The position numbers and the translations under genes are program-made. From an uncultured bacterium (GTDB lineage Bacteria; Bacillota; Clostridia; Oscillospirales; Oscillospiraceae), in NCBI GenBank assembly GCA_946548895.1, contig CAMNQF010000010.1, forward strand, positions 16,439 through 80,438: 64,000 nt of DNA, written 5' to 3'. Shown here one piece after another: positions 42,212 to 49,860 of this stretch (positions are counted from its first letter, which is position 1; the number at the start of each line of letters is the position of its first letter). The notes below the pieces were generated by a model. It was given only the letters and a program-made list of their open reading frames with translations, ran no database searches and was not told the DNA's origin.

Positions 42212-43942
42212 TCAGCGCAGGGGATAGTAGACCACCTGGCGGCCCAGTGTGACGGCGATGTAGAGCTGCTCGCCGCTCTGAGCCAGGGAGTCGGGAATCT
42301 GAAAGACCAGTTCTCCGTCTTTGGAGCCGCCGGGCTCCACTGTCTTGCTGTTCAGGCAGGGACTGTACATCATAACGTTAACACAGTCGTAGCGGTTCTC
42401 CTTGCCGGAGTCGGTGACATACAAGGTGGGGTCCTCGTTGGGATAATAGACCACAGGCAGGAAGGTATCTGAATTGAGGCCGCGGTTCGCGACAGTCAGG
42501 TCAGCGATGACACATTGCTTCCCCTCATCGGCGGAAAAGACGTACATACCGTACTCGAACTCAGAAACGATCCGGGCGGAGTGGTAGGTGATCTCCCAGC
42601 CGCCGAACTGGACCGGCTGGCCCGGCTCCACCGTGCTGCCGCTGACGGGGGTGTTGTCTACCAGGGAGATGTAGGCGCCGGGGTCATTGATGTTGTGGTA
42701 CATATAGAGCAGCACATCCGACTTGGTGGGCACGGGGTATTGCAGGGAGGTGTCATCGTAGGAAGTGTAGACGGTATCCGGGGCCAACTCCCGGAGGTTG
42801 CCCAGGTGGCGGAGGAAGGCGCCGGTGGCCGCGTCGTACAGGTCCACCGAGGTGAGGGAGTTGACCTGCTGAGTGCCGGTATCCTTTCCGTTGGCGCCCT
42901 TGTAGAAATCGCCGCGTTCAAAGTGGGCCGTCAGCACCAGGTAATAGTCGGCCTCGGCGGGCGTGGCGGGAGCCTCCTCCTTCGGCAGGGCCAGCAGGAA
43001 ACCGCCCATGAGCTGGAGAGAGGGAAGCTGATCGTCAAACTCTCCGGTGCCGGTGTTGTAATAAAAGGCGGCGACGGTCTTTCCCTCCAGTTCGATGGTC
43101 TCGGGCAGGCCGCTGTCGGAGGGCTCCTGTAAGGAGAGGCTGTCGTTGTTGACGGCGATCATCACAGAGGAGGAGAAATAGTCCTCGCCGGTGATCTCCG
43201 AGGGTTTGACCAGGGAGCCTGTGCCGTTCTTTTCCACCAGCGGCGGCAGCATCACATCGCGCAGATAGGCCACATAGCCAAAGGCGTCCTCCACGGTGTC
43301 CGCCTGGATGCGGTAAGAGTTGGTGGTGGGATGCAGAAAGGTGGAGGACCATTTGGAGATCGCCCATTCGTCGAAATAGCCGGCTTTCGTCAGGTCATCG
43401 CCGACGGCGGCAATCCTACCGGGGTTTTGCTCGACCCATTGGTCGATGGCCTCCTTGAACTGGGTCTTCCCGGGCGGGTCGCCCGCCAGGAGATTGACCA
43501 GGGTGGGTCCGTCCAGCTCCTTGGCGGCGGCGAATATGGGCGGGTAGCAGTCATAGGGGGAGAAGGCGTCCCCCATGGACGCCCAAAAGGCTTCGCTGTC
43601 GATGTTGACCTGGCTCAGGAAGCGGGTGGCATACTCAGAGCCAACAGGATAGCCGAACCGGAACCGGCTGACGGTGGGGGTGGACTCATCCGCCAGGTCC
43701 TGCCGGTATTCTAGGGCGCAGAGGAGGGCGGTGGCCTTGAACTGCTGCTCCAGGTCACCTTCCTGAGCCTCCTGCTTCAAGGCTTCCATGTCGATGCTTT
43801 CCGCCTGCTCCTTGACATAGTCCTCCAGGCCGCCCGCCTTTTTCGCGGCGGCCCAGTGGGTTTCCGTGACGGTCTTGCCTTGACACGCGCACAGCAGGAG
43901 GAGCAGCAGGCAGGCGGTCAGAAGGGACAGCTTTCGTTTCAT
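42212..43942 (-). CDS. Lipoprotein with C-terminal DUF4352-like domain
   Basis: The protein has 576 residues. The lipobox is LCAC (cysteine about 20). Residues 30-440 are unrecognised. Residues of about 440-576 (PGQPVQFGGWEITYHSARIV, CVIADLTVANRGLNSDTFLP, DGELVFQIPDSL) resemble the DUF4352 beta-sandwich common on extracellular lipoproteins of Firmicutes. The ATG at 43942 follows AAGGATG. It is convergent with the preceding lipoprotein genes. Confidence 0.8.
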   Translation of the reverse strand: MKRKLSLLTACLLLLLLCACQGKTVTETHWAAAKKAGGLEDYVKEQAESIDMEALKQEAQEGDLEQQFKATALLCALEYRQDLADESTPTVSRFRFGYPVGSEYATRFLSQVNIDSEAFWASMGDAFSPYDCYPPIFAAAKELDGPTLVNLLAGDPPGKTQFKEAIDQWVEQNPGRIAAVGDDLTKAGYFDEWAISKWSSTFLHPTTNSYRIQADTVEDAFGYVAYLRDVMLPPLVEKNGTGSLVKPSEITGEDYFSSSVMIAVNNDSLSLQEPSDSGLPETIELEGKTVAAFYYNTGTGEFDDQLPSLQLMGGFLLALPKEEAPATPAEADYYLVLTAHFERGDFYKGANGKDTGTQQVNSLTSVDLYDAATGAFLRHLGNLRELAPDTVYTSYDDTSLQYPVPTKSDVLLYMYHNINDPGAYISLVDNTPVSGSTVEPGQPVQFGGWEITYHSARIVSEFEYGMYVFSADEGKQCVIADLTVANRGLNSDTFLPVVYYPNEDPTLYVTDSGKENRYDCVNVMMYSPCLNSKTVEPGGSKDGELVFQIPDSLAQSGEQLYIAVTLGRQVVYYPLR

Positions 43943-44069
43943 CTAACATCCTTCTTTCTCACGTCTTACTGGGGCTTAATGCCCTCTTTTGGCCAGGCCG
44001 GGTTTGCAGGGCCTGCCTATACTATAATATTGTTGAAATCCGGGTGTTTAGGGACTGCGAAATAATAAT

Positions 44070-44260
44070 GTGAAAGTTAATCCTGGCATGACCCCCGCGA
44101 GGACAGTATACACGGCCCGCTATCTGGCCACCGACGGCAGCGGTTATCCGTGCTCTGAACAGGCCATGTCCCGTGATCTTGGTCAGGACATGGTGGACGG
44201 TAAACTGGAGACGGGACGCCGGGTGCTCCGCATCCGGCTGATGGCACCTATACTCTACAA
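44070..44260 (+). other. Possible 5' part of an ORF split by the mobile element
   Basis: From GTG 44070 the frame reads TPARTVYTARYLATDGSG and LETGRRVLRIRLMAPILY up to the element edge. At the right edge (49717 onward) the same phase continues as NHGIKTSTLAVKKF and ends ALRPV-stop at 49817. Joining the two edges keeps one open frame. Coding is uncertain because no ribosome site or family is seen. Confidence 0.3.
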
Positions 44261-44267
44261 GTATAGA
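44254..44267 (+). repeat. Left-end direct repeat of the mobilizable element
   Basis: TCTACAAGTATAGA; it matches the right copy TCTACAACCATGGA at 49717-49730 in 11 of 14 positions. Confidence 0.6.
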
Positions 44268-44316
44268 GCGATTTCGCTCGGTTTGTCAAGGAGGTAGTGC
44301 GGAAAAATCAAAAAAA

Positions 44317-44583
44317 TCAGGATGCGTCCAGATCGCGGCGGACAAGGCGGTTGATTTTGTCGCTCATGGTTTCCCTGCTGGTGGTGCTGAAATGGAACGA
44401 CACCTCGTAGATGGTGTTGCCGATTTTCTGCACCAGGGCGGGCGGCGGCGCGTCCGGGGCGGGTGGAGCGTTGCCGCCCTCCGTCACGGGCAGGGGGATG
44501 GTCTTGTCCTCTCTGCTGGTGCTGTCGCTCCCCTCCGGGGCGGGGATAGTGCTGGTAATCGTCATGCTGGGGTCGTTGGTCAT
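44317..44583 (-). CDS. tnpW: Transposon-encoded protein TnpW
   Basis: The protein has 88 residues, closely matching TnpW proteins of clostridial mobilizable elements: MTNDPSMTITSTIPAPEGSD, DKTIPLPVTEGGNAPPAPDA, IGNTIYEVSFHFSTTSRETM and a basic end (INRLVRRDL). Function is unknown. The start is the ATG at 44583 behind AAAGGAGAG. Confidence 0.9.
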   Translation of the reverse strand: MTNDPSMTITSTIPAPEGSDSTSREDKTIPLPVTEGGNAPPAPDAPPPALVQKIGNTIYEVSFHFSTTSRETMSDKINRLVRRDLDAS

Positions 44584-44663
44584 AGGCTCTCCTTTCATCG
44601 TTCATCAAAGTTTGCCCAACGTGGCCGACAGAATGGCGGTCACGTTGGATAGGCGGGGACACG

Positions 44664-46130
44664 TTACCGCTCTGCCTCCCGGCGTTTCTGCCGGGTCTGC
44701 TCCTGCTGGTGTATGGCGGTGTCGGCGTTGCGCTTCACCTGTTGAAGCCGCCGTAAATCGTCCTGGATGGGCTTGTATTGCTCATACTCGGCCTTGTACT
44801 CCTGTTGAAGCCTCGCCTGCTCCAGTTCCCACGCATGAGCGGGGATTTTACCAGCAGGGGAACGGTGCTTGTCCAGCTTCCGGCGGGCCATGTGGAACGT
44901 CCTCAACTCGTTCTCATGCTCCCTCTCGAATTTTTCCCGCTTGCCCTTCCACTTGATACCCTGCAACTCGTCATAGACGGGCTTGGTGTCTCGGTAGAGG
45001 TCAACAAGGCGAAGCAGTTCCTTCAATTCGTTCAGACGGTCACGCTTCGCTTTCATGGATGTGTTGATGGCCTCCGTTCGTTCACTCTGGGCGGCGATAT
45101 GGGTCTCTAAATCTTCCAGCGTAGCGATGCCCCTCTCGGTCAGAAAATTGATGGCCTCGGCAAAACCTTTAAGATTTCCAATCCTGGCGTTGCGGCTCCA
45201 TGCTCCGGCGTTCCGGCCCTCATAGTAGTCGGTCAGCAGGGCGGCAAGGGTCGGGGCCTGGGGCTTGCTCAATTCTTCTTTTATGGCCTTAATCCAATCC
45301 GTCAGGCCGGCGATTTTCTTCCGAATATCCCGCAGAATGTTGTTGGCCTTTTTTATCCAGCGGTTCAGATCGCCCTTGTCGGTGGGGATGCCCTTGGCCT
45401 CCATCTGGCGGACGGCCACGCCCTCATGGACGGTGGGCAGCAGGTCAAGGCCCTGACGCTCATAGGAGCGGTGGTCGATGCGGCAGGTCAGCCCCTTTTC
45501 CTCAAACTTGGCGTTCACCATAGCGGCCCACGCCTCCCGCCAATGTTCCAGTGTTTCCGGGCTTCCCCAGTCGGTAGTGGGAACAGCGTCAAAGAGGGGC
45601 TTGCCGTCCTCTCCCATAATGCGGTTCCCGTCCTCGTCCAGACGGTAGCGGCGGCGCTGCTTGCACCCCCATTTGCCGTCTGGCTCAATGGGCCGGATGG
45701 GGCAGAGAACATGAAAGTGCGGGTTAGGAATACCGCCGTCCTCCTTGTCCGGCTGGTGGATGGCAAAGTCGGCAATCATGCCCCGGCCCACAAGCTGCTC
45801 CGAAACAAATTGCCTTGCAAGAGCGATGTTTTCCTCCAATGAAAACTCGTTCTGCAAGGCAATGTCAAAGCTATATGCAAGCTGGGCTTTCTTGCCGCGC
45901 TCGGCCTTCTCCACGGCGTTCCAGAGGGTGGCGCGGTCTTGGTACTGGTTGGGGGCCTGGGGCGGCAGGAGAATGTCTGTGCAGACCACGCCGCCCTTGT
46001 GGGTGTAGTCGCTGACCTCGCCGTAATACTCGCTATACAATTTCTCCCCGGCGCGGTAGGCGGCGGACGTGACAATGGACTGTCCTGCGCTCCGCTTGAC
46101 CTGGGTGACGTGGAGATGGAACAGGGCCAA
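44664..46130 (-). CDS. MobA/MobL (MobQ) family conjugative relaxase
   Basis: The protein has 488 residues. The N-terminal relaxase domain (1-230) has the strand with the candidate catalytic tyrosine (SAAYRAGEKLYSEYYGE) and the metal-binding PHFHVL. The remainder is a long helical/coiled-coil tail. It nicks oriT and leads the strand into a recipient. It starts with TTG at 46130 directly after the TAA of the DUF3847 gene, with AGGAGGG upstream. The MobQ-type oriT at 46671-46714 matches its family. Confidence 0.92.
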   Translation of the reverse strand: MALFHLHVTQVKRSAGQSIVTSAAYRAGEKLYSEYYGEVSDYTHKGGVVCTDILLPPQAPNQYQDRATLWNAVEKAERGKKAQLAYSFDIALQNEFSLEENIALARQFVSEQLVGRGMIADFAIHQPDKEDGGIPNPHFHVLCPIRPIEPDGKWGCKQRRRYRLDEDGNRIMGEDGKPLFDAVPTTDWGSPETLEHWREAWAAMVNAKFEEKGLTCRIDHRSYERQGLDLLPTVHEGVAVRQMEAKGIPTDKGDLNRWIKKANNILRDIRKKIAGLTDWIKAIKEELSKPQAPTLAALLTDYYEGRNAGAWSRNARIGNLKGFAEAINFLTERGIATLEDLETHIAAQSERTEAINTSMKAKRDRLNELKELLRLVDLYRDTKPVYDELQGIKWKGKREKFEREHENELRTFHMARRKLDKHRSPAGKIPAHAWELEQARLQQEYKAEYEQYKPIQDDLRRLQQVKRNADTAIHQQEQTRQKRREAER

Positions 46131-46424
46131 TTATCCGCCCTCCTGCTGGTCGGTGGCTCGGCTCACCAGGGCGGCAACTTCCGGCAGGGAAAAGATTTGC
46201 TCCACCAAAATTCTAAAGGCCGTTTGGCTCATGCTGCGCACCTCCGGGGCCACGCTTTCCACATCTGCACCACGGGTAATAAGGCGGTGGTTTCGCTTCT
46301 TCCTCTTGCCCTCGGTGTAGTAGCGGAGGCGGTTCTCCAACCGCTGGCATCTGTGTTGATACTGCTCTAATTGGGCGTTGGCCTCGTCCAGTTCCTTTTG
46401 CAATTCCTCGCGTGTTTTCTCCAT
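46131..46424 (-). CDS. DUF3847 family mobilisation-associated protein
   Basis: The protein has 97 residues: an N-terminal coiled coil (EELQKELDEANAQLEQYQ), a basic stretch (KRKKRNHRLITRGADVES) and a helical C-terminus. It is found immediately upstream of MobA/MobL relaxases in clostridial elements and is plausibly a small oriT-binding accessory factor, though this is not proven. AAGGAGG lies upstream of the ATG at 46424. It is translationally coupled to the relaxase. Confidence 0.85.
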   Translation of the reverse strand: MEKTREELQKELDEANAQLEQYQHRCQRLENRLRYYTEGKRKKRNHRLITRGADVESVAPEVRSMSQTAFRILVEQIFSLPEVAALVSRATDQQEGG

Positions 46425-46434
46425 CGTGGTTGAC

Positions 46435-46670
46435 CTCCTTTTTCGCAAAATAAAAGACCGTCTACCTGCTGTGTCGGGTAAACGGTCAAGGGAACAGTAT
46501 TCGGTTTTGGCCTCGCTGGAAAGGTGCAGCCGGGTCGCGGGTGTACCTTTCCAGCGAGAGCGCAGGGATAGCCGCGAAGCGGCGCAAGGGGGGCAGCCCC
46601 TTGTGCGGAGCGAAGCGACGCAAACGGCCCGGACTTTCGGAAGTCCGGGCCGGGCCTCGCAGAGCGAACG
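46435..46670. other. Non-coding transfer region with several hairpins
   Basis: Inverted repeats include GACCGTTTACC-type pairing at about 46453-46488, a 13-bp stem TCGCTGGAAAGGT/ACCTTTCCAGCGA (46513-46557) and GCCCGGACTT/AAGTCCGGGC (46626-46650). No convincing gene is seen. This fits an oriT-proximal regulatory region. Confidence 0.6.
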
Positions 46671-46714
46671 ATACATGGTCGCAGACCATGTATAGAAGTG
46701 CGCCCTTGCTTCGC
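46671..46714. other. oriT: Origin of transfer (MobQ/RSF1010-type oriT)
   Basis: The inverted repeat ATACATGGTC/GACCATGTAT (46671-46693) is followed after two bases by AAGTGCGCCCTTGCTTCGC (46696-46714). AAGTGCGCCCT is the nick-region core of RSF1010/R1162-type (MobQ) origins, and the repeat-then-core order is the same. Confidence 0.85.
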
Positions 46715-46730
46715 GGCGGGATTTTTGGGG

Positions 46731-46913
46731 TCATGCGTTTTTCCGTCTTCTGTTGCGCTGGGACACGGAACACTGAAATGCTTTGAACATTGCCGGAGAC
46801 AGTTCGGGAGCATCTTCATCAAATTGAACCTCTCGTTTTGTTGCTGCCTTGACCTCATCCAACTGCTCTTTTGTAGGTGTCTGCCCATCCTTAATTGTAA
46901 AAGTTCTGATCAT
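46731..46913 (-). CDS. brnA: BrnA-like antitoxin
   Basis: The protein has 60 residues, MIRTFTIKDGQTPTKEQLDE ... ending in a basic RNRRRKNA tail, shorter than typical BrnA. It overlaps the toxin gene end by 23 bases and has AAAGGAGG before its ATG. BrnA neutralises BrnT and represses the operon. The order toxin then antitoxin is standard for BrnTA. Confidence 0.75.
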   Translation of the reverse strand: MIRTFTIKDGQTPTKEQLDEVKAATKREVQFDEDAPELSPAMFKAFQCSVSQRNRRRKNA

Positions 46914-47175
46914 AATAGAGCCTCCTTTCCTTCTCCGTTGCTAATCGCGCAGAAATCAGCCGAATGTTTTCCCCGCGCTCTGTAAAGACAACAAATAGCA
47001 AATCTCCGACCATCCCGATTGCGATATAACGATCCTCATCAATACTATGCTCAAAATCGTACATCTCTATATAGTATTCGTCCCGGAAAACATATGATGC
47101 AGTTTCAAATGATATGCCATGTTTTTCACGATTGATTTGGTCTTTTTCCTCATCCCATTCAAATTTTAAGTCCAT
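46891..47175 (-). CDS. brnT: BrnT family toxin
   Basis: The protein has 94 residues with the BrnT signatures FEWDEEKDQINREKHGISFE, GDLLFVVFTERGENIRLISA and RLATEKERRLYYD. BrnT is a RelE-fold ribonuclease. The ATG at 47175 follows GAGGAAAG. The gene is AT-richer than the flanking transfer genes, consistent with recent acquisition of the cassette. Confidence 0.92.
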   Translation of the reverse strand: MDLKFEWDEEKDQINREKHGISFETASYVFRDEYYIEMYDFEHSIDEDRYIAIGMVGDLLFVVFTERGENIRLISARLATEKERRLYYDQNFYN

Positions 47176-47197
47176 AAATCTTTCCTCTTATTTGTAA

Positions 47198-47216
47198 AAG
47201 TGCGCCCTTGCTTCGC
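47198..47216. repeat. Second copy of the oriT core
   Basis: The 19 bases AAGTGCGCCCTTGCTTCGC are identical to 46696-46714 but lack the adjacent inverted repeat. The two copies bracket the BrnTA cassette. Confidence 0.85.
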
Positions 47217-47249
47217 TACGGGTTTTTCAACTCCACGTCAAACCGGAAT

Positions 47250-47798
47250 TTACGAATTAGTAATCAAATCACAAAATGCTTGTATTTCATCAATTCTATC
47301 AGCAACTGCTTCTTTGTATTCTATAGAACACAATCCCAAATGACCTCTCGCTTCTATTTCCAAATGTCCGTAAAAATGTTCTATACTCCCGATTATCTTT
47401 TCACATTCTGGCATATTGGGGCCGGTTCTTAAAGCAATAGTGAATCCTCTCTTCCCACTTGAAATAGCTGCATGTGGTTCGTGTGTGTTACACCAAGGCG
47501 TACATCTATCTATAAATACCTTAAATTGTCCTGGAATGTCCGCCCAATATGATGGTGAAACAGAAACTATTCTATCTGCCCATTCATATTGCTCCATAAT
47601 TTTTTTCACATCATCTTCTTGAAAACATTCTGCTGTTTTGTGGCATCTTCGACACCCTTTGCAATATTTAACCTCATAATCATCTATGCACAGAGTTTTA
47701 ACATTGTTTCCATCATTTACATACTGGCTTACCAGTTTGACAATTTCAGCAGTAGCGCCATTTTTTACGGGGCTACAATTAATAACCAAAATGTTCAT
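47250..47798 (-). CDS. Flavodoxin-fold NAD(P)H-dependent FMN reductase-like protein
   Basis: The protein has 182 residues: MNILVINCSPVKNGATAEIV (FMN phosphate loop), YCKGCRRCHKTAECFQEDD (cysteine motif) and VSPSYWADIPGQFKVFIDR. This is the NADPH-dependent FMN reductase/iron-sulfur flavoprotein-like group. It is markedly AT-rich against its neighbours and is cargo of the element. The ATG at 47798 follows AGGTAGGGG. The substrate is unknown. Confidence 0.85.
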   Translation of the reverse strand: MNILVINCSPVKNGATAEIVKLVSQYVNDGNNVKTLCIDDYEVKYCKGCRRCHKTAECFQEDDVKKIMEQYEWADRIVSVSPSYWADIPGQFKVFIDRCTPWCNTHEPHAAISSGKRGFTIALRTGPNMPECEKIIGSIEHFYGHLEIEARGHLGLCSIEYKEAVADRIDEIQAFCDLITNS

Positions 47799-47872
47799 AT
47801 ATCCCCTACCTCTCCAAGTCCCGATTTGTCGAGTTGCGTCTATAGGAAGTATATCACAATGGCGTAACCAAA

Positions 47873-49657
47873 TCAATCAGCAGGAGGAGAAACTTTCTCG
47901 ATTTCCTTTGTGGCCCGCTGTGCTGCCCTCACCCGGCGCATACGCAGCTTGTTTTGCTCCCGTTCCCGGTTCCGCGCCGCCAACGCCTTTTGCGCTTTCG
48001 CTTCTTCCTCGGCGGTCAAAATAACCTCCGGCTTGGGTGGAACAAAGCAGCCGATGAAGTTGAAATATATGTCAACCTTCTGCCGTCTGTCCCCGGTGGA
48101 TTTGTCGGCCTCATGGACGACGACTTTCTCTATAAACTCGTTGAGCATGGGGGCGGTCAGTTCATCAAAGCTGGTGTACCGCCGCACAAGGGAAACAAAC
48201 CGCTGCGCCCTCATGCCGTCCTCAGCCTGGGCGGTGATACCCTCTTTCAGTTCTGCCGCCTCCTGCTCCAATGCGTTCTGCTCGGTGTCGTACTCTGCCA
48301 ACAGGCGATTGAAATGCTTGTCGGGTATCTTCCCGGTGGCGTTCCCCTCGTACAGTTTCCTGATTAACTCGTCCAGTTCGGCAATCCGCTTCTCCACCTG
48401 GCGAAGCCGCTTCTTCTGCTCCTTGGCGGTCTGCTCCTGCCCCGCGCTGGCGGCGTCACGCACGATGCGGATAAACTCTTTCTCGTCCTCCCGAACGTAG
48501 GCGCTCACCTCGCGGATCGCCGTCAGTATCAGCTTCTCAATAGTGGAAGTTTTGATATAATGGATGGTACAGTCACGGGTCAACTGACGGTAGTTTCCGC
48601 AGATATAGTAATCATCAGCGTCATAGACTTTCTTCTTGCCGGGGGATGGCTGATGGTGTGTCAGCTTGTGTCCGCAATTAGCGCAGTAGAGAAGCCCGGT
48701 CAGCGGATTGGCGGGGCGGTCTGGATAGCTGGGCTTGCGGATGGTTTTCTTCAGACGGTGGGCAAGCTGCCACGTTTCCTCGTCCACGATGGCCTCATGG
48801 GTGTCTCGGAAAATCATCAATTCCTCCGGCTTGGCCTTGCGCCGTTTCTTGGTCTTGTAGTTCTCGCAGATGGTCTTGCCCAACACGGTATGGCCCATAT
48901 ATTCCTGCTTTTCCAGAATGTAGCCAACTGCCGTACTTGACCAAAGGCAGGGGTCATGAAAGCCCTTGCTGTGGTCGTTCTCCGGATTATGCAGCTTGGC
49001 ATAGGCGGAGGGTATCAGTATCTTGTCAGCAGTCAGAGCGTCCGCTATGCCCTTCACGCCGTAGCCATCAATCACCATCTGGAAGATGCGCCGAACAACG
49101 GCAGCAGCTTCTTCATCCACAATTAGGTGTTGCTTGTCCTGCGGGTCGCGGCGGTAGCCGTAGGGGACGCTGGGGGACACACGCTTGCCGTCCTGCATCC
49201 TGGCCTTGAAAATGGCCTGTATCTTCCGACTGGAATCGCGGGCGTAAAATTCGTTCATAATGTTCAAAAACGGAGTAAAATCGTTATCTCCCTGCTTGTC
49301 GCTGTCGATACCATTGTTGACAGCGATGAAGCGCACGCCCTTGTCTCTGAACATGACATCGGTATAAAAGCCGACCTTGAGATAGTCCCGCCCGAAGCGG
49401 CTCATGTCCTTGACGATGATCGTTGCCACATTCCCGGCCTCCACCTCGGCAATCATGGCCTTGAAGCCCTCCCGATCAAAGGTCGTGCCGCTCACTCCAT
49501 CATCGGTGAAGTGGCGGACATTGGTGAAGCTATTCCGCTTGGCATAGTCCTCCAAAAATGCCTGCTGATTCAGAATGGAGTTGCTGGGGCCTTGTAACTC
49601 ATCGTCACGGCTCAAACGCTCGTATAATGCTGTGATTTTGGCGATATTGTGTGCCAT
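47873..49657 (-). CDS. tnpX: TnpX-like large serine recombinase
   Basis: The protein has 594 residues. The resolvase domain has the catalytic serine S16 (LYERLSRDDE), GVSGTTFDREGF and MSRFGRDYLKVG. It is followed by a recombinase domain, a zinc ribbon (CANCGHKL ... YYICGNYRQLTRDC), a coiled coil (about 410-480) and a DUF4368-like C-terminus. It excises and inserts the element at GA-containing sites. AGGAGGTGACG precedes the ATG at 49657, close to the right end, so the end may supply its promoter. Confidence 0.93.
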   Translation of the reverse strand: MAHNIAKITALYERLSRDDELQGPSNSILNQQAFLEDYAKRNSFTNVRHFTDDGVSGTTFDREGFKAMIAEVEAGNVATIIVKDMSRFGRDYLKVGFYTDVMFRDKGVRFIAVNNGIDSDKQGDNDFTPFLNIMNEFYARDSSRKIQAIFKARMQDGKRVSPSVPYGYRRDPQDKQHLIVDEEAAAVVRRIFQMVIDGYGVKGIADALTADKILIPSAYAKLHNPENDHSKGFHDPCLWSSTAVGYILEKQEYMGHTVLGKTICENYKTKKRRKAKPEELMIFRDTHEAIVDEETWQLAHRLKKTIRKPSYPDRPANPLTGLLYCANCGHKLTHHQPSPGKKKVYDADDYYICGNYRQLTRDCTIHYIKTSTIEKLILTAIREVSAYVREDEKEFIRIVRDAASAGQEQTAKEQKKRLRQVEKRIAELDELIRKLYEGNATGKIPDKHFNRLLAEYDTEQNALEQEAAELKEGITAQAEDGMRAQRFVSLVRRYTSFDELTAPMLNEFIEKVVVHEADKSTGDRRQKVDIYFNFIGCFVPPKPEVILTAEEEAKAQKALAARNREREQNKLRMRRVRAAQRATKEIEKVSPPAD

Positions 49658-49716
49658 ATCGTCACCTCCTGTTGTTGTGCGGATTTCTCCACCCTTACGA
49701 TATTATCCCTTTATGT

Positions 49717-49730
49717 TCTACAACCATGGA
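49717..49730 (+). repeat. Right-end direct repeat of the mobilizable element
   Basis: TCTACAACCATGGA, the partner of 44254-44267. Confidence 0.6.
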
Positions 49731-49818
49731 ATAAAGACGTCAACCCTTGCTGTGAAAAAATTCCCCGGAAATCCTCCAATGGGGGAACCTGCGGGCGAGG
49801 CTTTACGCCCCGTATGAT

Positions 49819-49860
49819 AAAAAGACGCCCTGCGGATTTGGTTCCGCAGGGCGCCTTTTT
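49819..49860. terminator. Bidirectional intrinsic terminator
   Basis: An 11-bp stem CGCCCTGCGGA/TCCGCAGGGCG with a 6-base loop and A/T runs on both sides (TTTTT on each strand). It ends at the stop of the minus-strand lipoprotein gene. Confidence 0.9.

Larger units (their letters stand above)
44254..49730. mobile_element. Tn4451-like mobilizable transposon (about 5.5 kb)
   Basis: It contains, all on the minus strand, a TnpX-like large serine recombinase, flavodoxin-like cargo, BrnTA, an oriT, a DUF3847 gene, a MobA/MobL relaxase and tnpW. No type IV secretion genes are present, so it needs a helper. Edges are set by the imperfect 14-bp direct repeats (44254-44267 and 49717-49730), each ending GA, the dinucleotide used by Tn4451-type recombinases. 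Exact ends could differ by a few bases. Confidence 0.8.

Noticed and set aside
46435..46730. Several open frames in the transfer region
   Set aside because: They overlap multiple inverted repeats and the oriT, and no translated segment looks like a conserved protein.
44254..49730. Possible full conjugative element (ICE)
   Set aside because: No coupling protein or type IV secretion genes are present, only relaxase and oriT, so it is mobilizable, not self-transmissible.
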